NCBI RefSeq assembly: GCF_900096565.1
Contig: NZ_FMYP01000043.1
Span: forward strand, 1-36,728
Direction of reading: 5' to 3'
DNA from: Williamwhitmania taraxaci
GTDB taxonomy: Bacteria; Bacteroidota; Bacteroidia; Bacteroidales; Williamwhitmaniaceae
Length of the DNA: 36,728 nt
In this document: one piece after another, positions 19,189 to 28,200 of the stretch
How the letters are laid out: each line of letters begins with the position of its first letter
Position numbering within the stretch: the first letter of the stretch is position 1
Program-made: the position numbers and the translations under genes
Notes under the pieces: generated by a model
Told to the model about the DNA's origin: nothing
The model's database searches: none
Seen by the model: only the letters and a program-made list of their open reading frames with translations

Positions 19189-22068
19189 CTATTTAGCGCA
19201 AATCATTTTATATGTGCAATTTAAGCACGAATCGGCCACCGTAGTTTGGGTAAATGGAGTTTCTGTGCTAAAAATTTCAACCAAAAGCCCTTCGAGACTC
19301 CGGTTAAACTCAGGAGCAAAATCAGAAAAGGAATCAACCATGCGTACAATCTTGGCTTCCTTGAGAAAAACACCGGGACGATAATCGGGATCGGGATTTC
19401 GCACAAACCATAACGCTGGACGAACGCGAGCCTCTGGAAAACGTTCAGCTACAATACGGCTATACAGAAGCGTTTGAAAAACCTCCTTTTGCTTTCCAAT
19501 ATGCTCAGGACTGAAAAGATCCTCTACCATGGAAAAAATGCCCTTAAGCTTATACGCACCAGTTTTATAGTCAATTACAACCATTGATCCATCAGCCTGT
19601 TCCAACCGATCCACCATACCACCAATAGCTACGGATTGGGGTTGGGAGTCGACTTGAAATTTCACTCGAACTGTATGTTTTTGCTCAAGTTCCACCAATG
19701 TAAAGGGTGCTCTTTTAGCATCGAGAGTTAGCATTTTCACCACGAGTTTCTCAACCACATTCTTCACAATCAGATTACGACCAAGCAGCTGTAAATCGCC
19801 ATCCTTTTCGCCACGTAAAAACTCTATTCGAAAAGCAGAATCAACCGCCTTCCCAATGGAATCCGTGTCCTTCGCCATGGCCATCAACTGCGATTCGGAT
19901 ATTACTTTTCCGACAAATTCATTCAACAGCTGAAACATAGCTTGATGGAGAATGGACCCAAACAACGGAGAGTCAACCTCCTCTGTTGCCTCCTCAACTT
20001 CCTTTAATCCGAGGACATAGCGATAGTAGAATCGCAATGAACAGGTAATATACGATGTAAGCGCACTGGGTGAAAGATAGCGATCGGCGGTACTATCGAG
20101 ATAAGTATTCAATTTCTCCATTATAGAAGAATCTTTCACCACCTCCATAACCACTGGTTCAGGTAAATTCAGGTCGAACTGAACGGAACGCTCTTCCACT
20201 TTGATGCCATTCTCCATGCGGAGCTGTAAAACGTAACGGCTAACCTCGCCCGTTTGTGGACCATCGTTACGGTTCTTATAAACCAAGAAGACCCTTTCGG
20301 CTCGCTGAATCAATCGATAGAAATAGTAAGCATAAATAGCCTCTTGGTGCTTATAATCGGGCAGACCAAAGGCCGTGCGCAAGGATGGCGTAATGAAGGT
20401 CGGATTGTTGTGCTTGCCTGGTAAAGCCTCATCGTTCATGGAGAGGATTACCAAGTTTTTGAAATCAAGGGCACGCGTTTCGAGGAAGCCCATCAGCTGC
20501 AATCCTGCGAGAGGTTCGCCCTTAAAGGAGACACGCTGCTGACTAAAGACTTTCCGCACTAGTTGACCAGCCACTTTTAAGCTAATCTCTGTCTTTTCGA
20601 TAGAGAGTAGATCAACTAGGCGAGTAATACTCTGGTAGAGTGCGTAGAGATACTCCAAATCGAGGCGGGAAGCATCGCTTTGTGCCTCCTCTTGTGTAAG
20701 GTTGGTCAGCATCTTTGCCAACTCAATAACAACATCGCGCAAGTAGCGAAGCGCTTCTTGTCCTGTTGTTACAGGGGTGAAAATCATTGAAAGTAAATCG
20801 CCATTCCTGAGCGAGACAGCTTTGGGGTAAATCCGGTTATCGTCGATTAAGTTACGCTGCAACTTCTGTGTGGCAACCGGATCGACGAGCGAAAGGTAGG
20901 GATGACCAAGCACCGAAAGCACATCACGTAAGTAGAAACGCACATCCGTTCCTGTGGTGCGAGCTCCTTGCTGAAGCTTCATTAAGAAATCGAGCAAGGT
21001 GAATGCCGATGTCTCCTTAATGGGATAGCCCATCGTAATGTTGAGCCGCTCCAGATTTCGCGGTAAGGCACGTAGTACGGGCAAAAGATACTGCTCCTCA
21101 GGAAATATAATGGCGCAACTTTCGTCGAGTTGCCCACCCTTGGACTGGATCTCCTCGAGCAGAGTGGGAACAAGTTTTGCCTGAGCAACGCCCGTAGGAC
21201 TACCAATAACGGTAATTTGCCTATTCTCCTTTAGATTGGAGAAGTGTTGACTACCGATGGCATTGGGAAACAATAGCATATTAGCTCGGATAAAGTTTCC
21301 CGCCTCCTGCACATCGTCTTGAGTGTAATAGGTGTCGTAATCCCAGTAAAACAGCGCCTTTTCCTCTCGCTTGAAATACTTAAAAAGAGCCTTTTCACAA
21401 TCATTTAGGGCATTAAAACCTACAAAAGCATACATGCCCTCCGAAAGGCCCTTAACTTCGCCACGATCAAATAGGTCGGCGGCGGCATGGTAGGCCATTC
21501 CCTCGTAAACAAGCCCTTGGTTATTTAACTGATCCTTAAACTCTTGGTAGATGGAACCCAATACATCCCATATGGTAAGAAATCGGGATTTAATCTCCGA
21601 TTCGGTCTCAATTTCGAAAAGATGAATAAAGGAAGCGAGTGCTTCGCGCTGCTCTTCTGAGACTGCATCAAACTTGCCCTCCAGTTCTTTAATCGCTTGG
21701 ATGTTGCGGAACAACAGAGAACTATCCACTCGATACTTATCCACAGAATCGAAGTCCATAAGCATAACTTCGCCCCAGTAATAAAACTTATCAAAACTAT
21801 CGTCCGACTCCATAACGCGCGAGTAGACCTTATATAGTTCCAGAACAAGCGAGAGTTGGTCGGCCAACCGATACCCAGATGCTTGGAGCATGATATCTGA
21901 GATGGCAACTACCGGCGGGTGCCACAGTGGTTTATTCACCATTGAAGCCAAATGCTTGGCAAAGAAAAGTCCGGCACGGCGGGTTGGGAATACAAGGGTA
22001 ACGCCCTCTAGGTCGTCGCCGTAGCGCGAGTATAAATCTTTGGCTACCAGTTTCAGAAATGGCTCCAT
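19189..22068 (-). CDS. AddB-like PD-(D/E)XK nuclease with Fe-S cluster motif
   Basis: A 959-residue protein of the AddB type, expected in double-strand-break end processing together with an AddA helicase-nuclease. The N-terminal helicase-like half opens TLVFPTRRAGLFFAKHL without a proper Walker A, as in other inactive AddB helicase domains. The C-terminal nuclease domain has His708, Asp820 in GGMVDRLE, and Asp833-Tyr-Lys835 in VVIDYKTG. Cys676 (SYITCSLRFYYRY) and the C-terminal Cys948, Cys951 and Cys957 (CLNCTYKMIC) form the four-cysteine Fe-S staple seen in AddB nucleases. It begins 9 bp after the YiiX-like gene, in one operon with it. No addA is present in the window, whereas the two genes are usually adjacent. 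Confidence 0.88.
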   Translation of the reverse strand: MEPFLKLVAKDLYSRYGDDLEGVTLVFPTRRAGLFFAKHLASMVNKPLWHPPVVAISDIMLQASGYRLADQLSLVLELYKVYSRVMESDDSFDKFYYWGEVMLMDFDSVDKYRVDSSLLFRNIQAIKELEGKFDAVSEEQREALASFIHLFEIETESEIKSRFLTIWDVLGSIYQEFKDQLNNQGLVYEGMAYHAAADLFDRGEVKGLSEGMYAFVGFNALNDCEKALFKYFKREEKALFYWDYDTYYTQDDVQEAGNFIRANMLLFPNAIGSQHFSNLKENRQITVIGSPTGVAQAKLVPTLLEEIQSKGGQLDESCAIIFPEEQYLLPVLRALPRNLERLNITMGYPIKETSAFTLLDFLMKLQQGARTTGTDVRFYLRDVLSVLGHPYLSLVDPVATQKLQRNLIDDNRIYPKAVSLRNGDLLSMIFTPVTTGQEALRYLRDVVIELAKMLTNLTQEEAQSDASRLDLEYLYALYQSITRLVDLLSIEKTEISLKVAGQLVRKVFSQQRVSFKGEPLAGLQLMGFLETRALDFKNLVILSMNDEALPGKHNNPTFITPSLRTAFGLPDYKHQEAIYAYYFYRLIQRAERVFLVYKNRNDGPQTGEVSRYVLQLRMENGIKVEERSVQFDLNLPEPVVMEVVKDSSIMEKLNTYLDSTADRYLSPSALTSYITCSLRFYYRYVLGLKEVEEATEEVDSPLFGSILHQAMFQLLNEFVGKVISESQLMAMAKDTDSIGKAVDSAFRIEFLRGEKDGDLQLLGRNLIVKNVVEKLVVKMLTLDAKRAPFTLVELEQKHTVRVKFQVDSQPQSVAIGGMVDRLEQADGSMVVIDYKTGAYKLKGIFSMVEDLFSPEHIGKQKEVFQTLLYSRIVAERFPEARVRPALWFVRNPDPDYRPGVFLKEAKIVRMVDSFSDFAPEFNRSLEGLLVEIFSTETPFTQTTVADSCLNCTYKMICAK

Positions 22069-22077
22069 GAATCAATA

Positions 22078-22776
22078 TTATTTAGTAGAATCGATCATCA
22101 TGCCTTGAGGATTACCAAACACATGAACAATCTCAATATTTTTTGATTGAGAAATCCCACCTGGATTAAGTCCAGGAGCTCCCTCGGGAATACTTAAATT
22201 CATTCCCTCAAAATAGGTTTTCCAAACAGGAAAGACGGTTCCAGTAGCAGGATCGCTAAAGGTCATAGGCTTCAATTCAAATAGCGGAACACCGAACGAG
22301 TCCAAGTAAGCAAAATAGACCAACTCACTGCAGTAGTAAGCATCGTTGGATATGTCAAAAACCGTATCGTAAGGCTTGCCCATATAATTTAATGCTCTGA
22401 TTACCGCAGCAGTGGTTAATTCTCGATAATTCTCGGTTAACCTTCCAACAATAACCTTTGGCTTTCCTGCAGAATCGGCACTCCTTTTCAAAAATTCATC
22501 AAGGGAGGTGAGCGAAACGCCCTTAGATATGGCCTCGAGCACTTGGGTATTACCAACGGAGTCAACTACCACAATCCCTACGTGCGAAAACTTTGCCCCA
22601 TGCCAACCAAAAGTAACTGTTTCGATGGCGCTACACATATCCCCACAATCAATATCCTGAAACAGCAAATCACCATTCCGAAGGGTGAAGTGTTTCTCCT
22701 TTATAGCATGGTTGCAGCCGACAAAAACAGTCACTGCCATAAAGAGTAATACTATTGTTTTTGCAATGTTTCGCAT
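22078..22776 (-). CDS. YiiX-like NlpC/P60-superfamily lipoprotein hydrolase
   Basis: The start at 22776 gives a 232-residue lipoprotein with signal MRNIAKTIVLLFMAVTVFVG and lipidated Cys21. An ATG two codons upstream (22782) is equally possible; longer starts would bury the signal. The domain matches permuted papain-like cysteine hydrolases of the YiiX/YebB group: LRNGDLLFQD (32-41), KFSHVGIVVVDS with catalytic His65, and DAYYCSELVYFAY with catalytic Cys149. Such enzymes are thought to cleave amide bonds in peptidoglycan or lipids, but the substrate of this group is not settled. It lies between a radical SAM gene (64 bp upstream) and an AddB-like gene (9 bp downstream) on the same strand, a grouping with no obvious functional link. 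Confidence 0.85.
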   Translation of the reverse strand: MRNIAKTIVLLFMAVTVFVGCNHAIKEKHFTLRNGDLLFQDIDCGDMCSAIETVTFGWHGAKFSHVGIVVVDSVGNTQVLEAISKGVSLTSLDEFLKRSADSAGKPKVIVGRLTENYRELTTAAVIRALNYMGKPYDTVFDISNDAYYCSELVYFAYLDSFGVPLFELKPMTFSDPATGTVFPVWKTYFEGMNLSIPEGAPGLNPGGISQSKNIEIVHVFGNPQGMMIDSTK

Positions 22777-22840
22777 ACACATTGTAGCGTTTAAATTGGG
22801 TAAAGACAACATACTAAAAAAACTAGCAAAACTAAGCCAA

Positions 22841-23806
22841 TCAAACCAAAGGTGTATAAAATTTCCCTTGCCAACTATCCTTGCTCTCGAGCAACTTCTC
22901 AAACATCACCCCGAGCTGATCGGCGCGGAAATTTCCCCAAGCCGGAGCAACCAAAAACCTTGGCGGCACCTCGTTAACAAACCGTTCAATTACGATATTT
23001 GGATTGAATTGCTCTACAAAACTAGCCAAGAACTCCATATAATCGTCCAAACCAAAAAGATTAAACTGAGTAGAATCCGCCAGATACTGACGCTCCATAG
23101 CCGTATCCTTTACAATCTGGAGCTGGTGAAACTTTATGGTATCGAGCGGAAGAGCCGAGAGAATTTTTGCCTGTGCAAGCATTTCGTTTTGTGATTCTCC
23201 GGGAAGTCCAAAGATTATATGTGCACCAACCTTAATACCCCGCTTTGCAGTCTCACGAATTGCCCATTCAGCCAACTCGTAGCTATGTCCACGATTTATG
23301 GATTCGAGAGTGGAATTATAACAACTTTCAATGCCATATTCAATAATCACATAACGCTCCTTTGCCAATTCGGCAAAGTAATCGAGTTTTTCAGCGTCAA
23401 TACAATCCGGACGCGTGCCAATAACCAAACCAATAACCCCAGGATGAGCTAATGCTTGGGAGTAAATAGACTTGAGGTCGGCTAGTGGGGCGTGGGTATT
23501 GGAGAATGCCTGAAAGTAGGCCAGGAAACGTTCCGCACGCCGATAACGGTTAGCATGAAACTCGATTCCCTCCTCAACTTGCTGTATTATGGGTTTCACC
23601 GCAAGGCAATAGCTGGGATTAAAAGCATCGTTGTTGCAGTATGTGCAGCCACCGGTGCTTACAGAGCCATCGCGGTTGGGGCAAGTAAAACCAGCATCGA
23701 TGGTCAACTTTTGCACCCTACCGCCAAACACTCGTTTAAAGTAGCCCGCGTAGGAGTTATACCTTCGCGAATCACCCCAAGGATATATTTTTTCAGTTGT
23801 ATTCAT
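22841..23806 (-). CDS. Radical SAM protein, YhcC family
   Basis: A 321-residue radical SAM enzyme. The cluster motif is in TCPNRDGSVSTGGCTYCNND, with Cys42, Cys54 and Cys57. This widely spaced C-x11-CxxC pattern is typical of the YhcC family (TIGR01212) and differs from the canonical CxxxCxxC. Further support comes from YNSYAGYFKRVFGGRVQKL, VIGTRPDCID, IIEYGIESCYNSTL and AHIIFGLPGE. The family is conserved but its reaction is not established. It is the first gene of a leftward group with the YiiX-like and AddB-like genes. The start at 23804-23806 gives the usual N-terminus. Confidence 0.9.
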   Translation of the reverse strand: MNTTEKIYPWGDSRRYNSYAGYFKRVFGGRVQKLTIDAGFTCPNRDGSVSTGGCTYCNNDAFNPSYCLAVKPIIQQVEEGIEFHANRYRRAERFLAYFQAFSNTHAPLADLKSIYSQALAHPGVIGLVIGTRPDCIDAEKLDYFAELAKERYVIIEYGIESCYNSTLESINRGHSYELAEWAIRETAKRGIKVGAHIIFGLPGESQNEMLAQAKILSALPLDTIKFHQLQIVKDTAMERQYLADSTQFNLFGLDDYMEFLASFVEQFNPNIVIERFVNEVPPRFLVAPAWGNFRADQLGVMFEKLLESKDSWQGKFYTPLV

Positions 23807-23952
23807 TTCGGGGTGAAGATAGGTAGAAAATAGTTTTTATAGGTAGCAATAAAACACATAGAAAGTAACTAACTTGTGGGAAAAATGAATACAAGTAAAA
23901 GCATTCTTAGAACAACTTTTGACTTACCGTGTTTAGAATCAAAAATAAACCT

Positions 23953-24429
23953 ATGCTGAAGTATTTAGAATGGCTCGAAAAGAGCATAATATTCATCCTT
24001 ATTGGGATAATCACCCTGATTTTGGTATTTGCAACGCTTGATATGCTAATTACCATTGGGACCAAGATAATCACCCCACCATACTTTTTACAGGCAGAAA
24101 ACCTCATGGAACTCTTCAGCGTTTTTCTGATAATCCTTATCGGCATTGAACTACTGGAAACCATCAAGGCATTTCTCAAGGAAAATATTGTACATGTCGA
24201 AATAGTCGTATTAGTAGCCATTATTGCAGTTGCCCGCAAGGTGATAATTTGGGATTCGAGCAAACAAGCATCTTCGGAACTGATACCCTACGCGGTTATC
24301 TTGCTGAGTTTAGCAATTACTTACTTCGTTATTCGTCGATCCAATAAGCGGCTAATATTCCCACGTTTGAAAACACCAGGGACGTCGAATATCATTGCTA
24401 AAGTGGAACCAAAGATGAAAAAGAAGTAG
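23953..24429 (+). CDS. PsiE-family membrane protein
   Basis: A 158-residue protein with four predicted TM helices and short loops: about 10-32, 45-68, 83-100 and 110-128. Segments such as MELFSVFLIILIGIELLETI followed by HVEIVVLVAIIAVARKVIIW match the phosphate-starvation-inducible PsiE family, of unknown mechanism. The C-terminus is basic and ends in KMKKK. ATG 23953 is preferred over a GTG 24 bp upstream because it opens directly with MLKYLEWLEK before the first helix. It converges on the ABC permease gene with only 26 bp between the stops. Confidence 0.8.
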   Translation: MLKYLEWLEKSIIFILIGIITLILVFATLDMLITIGTKIITPPYFLQAENLMELFSVFLIILIGIELLETIKAFLKENIVHVEIVVLVAIIAVARKVIIWDSSKQASSELIPYAVILLSLAITYFVIRRSNKRLIFPRLKTPGTSNIIAKVEPKMKKK

Positions 24430-24455
24430 CAGACAACGGTGATTACGAGCAGCAG

Positions 24456-25193
24456 TTAGATGAATTTCTCACGCAACTGCAGCTTCAGCATACCACCAAG
24501 AATAAACACTACGCTACCAACCATCAAAAAAATTCTATTCTTAAAAACAATCTTGGCCCAAACAACTTGATTGAGGTCCGATGGCATTTTGAAAGGATTT
24601 AGAAAGATATCCCAGTAGCCAAGGCTCATATTTTGGGAAAGAATGGTGATAAAAAGTCCAACAATAATCATGATAACGGCAGTACCATTTCCATTCCGAA
24701 CTACGGTTGAGAGCCAAAACGCCATTGTTCCGAGAAAGATATTTGTAACCATAAGGTGCATGCCGAAACTAAAAACAGGAATTGGTTCTACAAGGATGCA
24801 AGCTAGCGCACCAAAACCTAATAGAAGCAGGAATACAAACAGAAAGATAACCGCCAAGCGGAAAAGCCAAACTTTGAAACGATAATCGGGAACCCCGAAT
24901 AGCATTTCCAATATTCGCGTATCGGCGTCGTGCTGAATGCCAAAAACTGTAGGGTAAAACATCAGGAGAAGCCCAGGAAGAACGAGCGAACTGTAAATAC
25001 TCTCCAGCCGAACATTTGGCTCATTAAAAACCATCATGATGGTAACAAAGAGGTAGAAGGCTAGTGCAGCTGCTAAGAACCATATAAACTTACCAGAGAA
25101 TACTATCTGGAGGTTATACCGGACTAGTTTTAACCCAAAACGGAGACGATTATTTATGGCAGATCCGTGAATTGACATAGTGCAAGAATGCAT
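24456..25193 (-). CDS. ABC-2-type permease, likely partner of the RND-ABC fusion
   Basis: A 245-residue hydrophobic protein with about six TM helices and no ATPase motif. It resembles ABC-2 permeases: an N-terminal helix (NLQIVFSGKFIWFLAAALAF), the soluble segment HDADTRILEMLFGVPDYRFK typical of the first cytoplasmic loop, and a final helix ending KLQLREKFI. It lies on the same strand 93 bp downstream of the RND-ABC fusion. That gene supplies the only ABC ATPase in the window, so the two probably work together. An in-frame ATG at 25178 (MSIHGSAINNRLRF) is an equally likely start. The transported substrate is unknown. Confidence 0.78.
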   Translation of the reverse strand: MHSCTMSIHGSAINNRLRFGLKLVRYNLQIVFSGKFIWFLAAALAFYLFVTIMMVFNEPNVRLESIYSSLVLPGLLLMFYPTVFGIQHDADTRILEMLFGVPDYRFKVWLFRLAVIFLFVFLLLLGFGALACILVEPIPVFSFGMHLMVTNIFLGTMAFWLSTVVRNGNGTAVIMIIVGLFITILSQNMSLGYWDIFLNPFKMPSDLNQVVWAKIVFKNRIFLMVGSVVFILGGMLKLQLREKFI

Positions 25194-25286
25194 TAAAAAC
25201 AGTAAAACAAAAAAACCAATCTTACAATACTCGTTTTATTACCGGCATGTTGAAAACTTCAACCGCCATATTCTAACAAATAATAA

Positions 25287-28200
25287 CTATGCCGACACAA
25301 TATTTTTGAGTAAGCAGAGGTAAGCATCCTCGAGTCCTGGCTTAACAAGTTCAGCGTTGGGAGTAGGCTTTAGTGCCGACACGCAGCGCACGCGTACCAA
25401 ATCGCCCTCGAGCCGATGGTGAACCACAAGAGCCTTTTCGCCAAACTGTTCAAACTCCTCCATGGGTATGGTAAAGTTCCAAACAAATCCCTCGGCAAGA
25501 TTTGTCATATCATGAGGAATGCCTACATACTTAAGGGCTCCCTTATTGATAACCGCCACATTATTGCACGATGAAGAGATATCCTCAATTACGTGCGTAG
25601 AGAAAATCACGATACGCTCCCGGCTTAAATCGACAAGCAAATTACGAAAACGGATACGCTCACGAGGATCAAGGCCGGCGGTGGGTTCGTCTACCACCAA
25701 AATCCTTGGCAAATGCAGCAATATCTGTGCAATGCCTATACGTTGCTTCATTCCACCCGAGAAAGAGCCAATTTTCTGATCTTTCTTCTCGAGCATATGG
25801 ACCGATTTAAGCACGTACTCGATGCGCTGCAATCGGGTGGGTTCATCCGTTATCCCCTTCAGCATGGCTTGGTAATCGAGATAATCCCAAGCGGTCAAGT
25901 TCTCATAAGTTCCAAACTCTTGAGGAAGATAACCAATAAGCCCCTGAAGCTCTTCCCGCCGTTCGAGTGTATCAATACCATTGATGAATATCTTCCCATA
26001 GCTTTGATCCAATATACCGCAGATAATACGCATCATGGTTGTTTTTCCGGCACCATTGGGACCGAGTAGCCCAAACATACCGGTTTCAATTTCGAGCGAA
26101 ACCCCAGCTAAAGCCTTAAATGGCTGTCGGCGTTTACCTAAAAACGGTATGGCCTTTACCAACCGATAAAAGGCTCGTCGAATACCACCCATTCGTCCGG
26201 TAATTCTATCTACATTAATCTGATCGTTGTAGAGCTTGCGAGCGGTAAGGTAAATGATGATCGCCAAGGTCCAAATGATCCCCAGAAAAACCACAAGACC
26301 TACGCTTGAACTCTTCGCATAGAATACGGCAAGGTTCATAAACATATAGCCCCACACGAGAATCTTCAGTAAATGACTCTTAATCCAACGATTAATACCC
26401 CAAAGCGGTTTCCATGCAGTAAATGCCTTGTTGATGGGTGTAAAAACATTAACCAACGACAAACCAGTGAGATGGACAAATATGAATGTCATAAATAATC
26501 CCTCTAACCGGAAATAGGTAAAGTAGATTAGAAATCCAAGGAGTGGGAGTTGCCAACGGTAGTTGAGCAAGACAGCCTTTAACGTTAGTTCTTTGGAACC
26601 GACCAACCGGCTAACCAAACGCTTTCCTGAATTCCACTCACGACTAAACCGTCCATCCCGTTCATAAACCTTCACCAAGTTTTGGATCTTGATTCGAATG
26701 GGTTCAGCGTCGGCAATAAGCTTTGTTTTTGCTCTTCGCGTGCTTGAAATTAGGAAGTGTGTTAAGGCTGGAACGGCAATGAGCAATGAAGTAATACCAC
26801 CCATTTTCAGAAGAAAGCCATCCGCCATATAGTAAATGGAGAAACTCCCGAAAAGTAGCGTAGCCAACATGATTATCTGAACAACTTTCGTCTGATTGCG
26901 AATCCACTCAATGCCATTCTCGAGGCCGGAGTAACAGGTAGGGATAAACACGAGGGTAAGAATTGTGCTGAAAGATAATCCACCAATGACCGTAATTGCG
27001 AACGTAGCCCCAATGGTTGCCACATACTCCTTTGTTCCTAAAGCTAAAGGAACCAATGCGACAATGGTGGTTAGTGAGGTTATCAAAATAGGTCTTACCC
27101 TTGAAATTCCCGATGTGATAATAGCTCGGTTCTTACCAAAGCCACGCTTTCGGAGGATTTTGGCATAATCCAACAGAATAATTCCATTGTTTACGACCAC
27201 CCCAATTAGAATTATAAAGCCCATGAGCGCATTTGAGTTGAGAAGACTTTTCCCTGAAAGCATAATGGCAAGAATAGACCCTATGGCAGCCAATGGAATG
27301 GTAAACATCAACACAAGTGGGGCGATTAACGATTCAAAAACCGAGGCAAGAATCATGTAGATGAGCAGAAGTGCAGCACCAATCAAGAAGTAGTATTCAC
27401 TAAAATCCGTTTGATCGTGCTTAATCTCTGCAACCACGCCCGAAGGTAAAGGATAGTTAGCCACGAGCTGGTCAATTTCGGCACGATAGAAATCGCGAGC
27501 CTCGCGAGTATTTACGGCCTCCTCTGGATAGGCAAAGGTTAGGGTCACCTGCTTCTCTTGGTTTACACGCATAATCTCTGATTTCCCGGTAGCATACTCA
27601 ATTTCCGAAACGGATTGAAGATCGTGTTCGCTGCCACTCAAATCTTTAACAGGAAGAACTTTTAAATCACGAGCAGATCGGCTTTTTGACTTCTCTTCTT
27701 CGGTATTCTTTTCTTTAATTATAATATCATACTCCTCATTACCTTGCTTAAACTTGATACCAGTGGAAATTTCACCGGAGAAATTATTAAGGGCGTTGCC
27801 AACTTCGGAAAGTGGTATATTAAGTTCGTTCAGCAATATTTGGTCGAACAATAGATGAACTTCCGGCCGCTCGGGTTGTATACTCTGTGTTATCCAGATT
27901 GTTTTTGATTTGAGCCTGAACTCTAAATCATCGGCTGCTTTCTGAAGAAGACGGAAGTCCTGCCCCTTCAATATTACGGATTCGGAATTATCGCCCATAC
28001 CCAGCATCCCAGCAAAGGCAGCAGACTCTACTCCACTTCCACGTCGGGCACCTCCACCTCCACTACCCCCGCCAGCAGCCTCTTCAAAATCAATCATGGC
28101 ATTGGGTAAATCCGCCGTCTTCTGCCGCAGGTCATTTTTAAGATCTATCAATCGTTTGTCGCGTTCTTTCTCAAAGTCCTCCTTCAATTCCACCGAAATG

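Noticed and set aside
25287-26192. Separate ABC ATPase gene starting at an internal Met (residue 1271 of the fusion)
   Set aside because: No stop codon, spacer or ribosome-binding signal separates it from the RND part; the frame is continuous. Internal re-initiation remains possible but is not supported.
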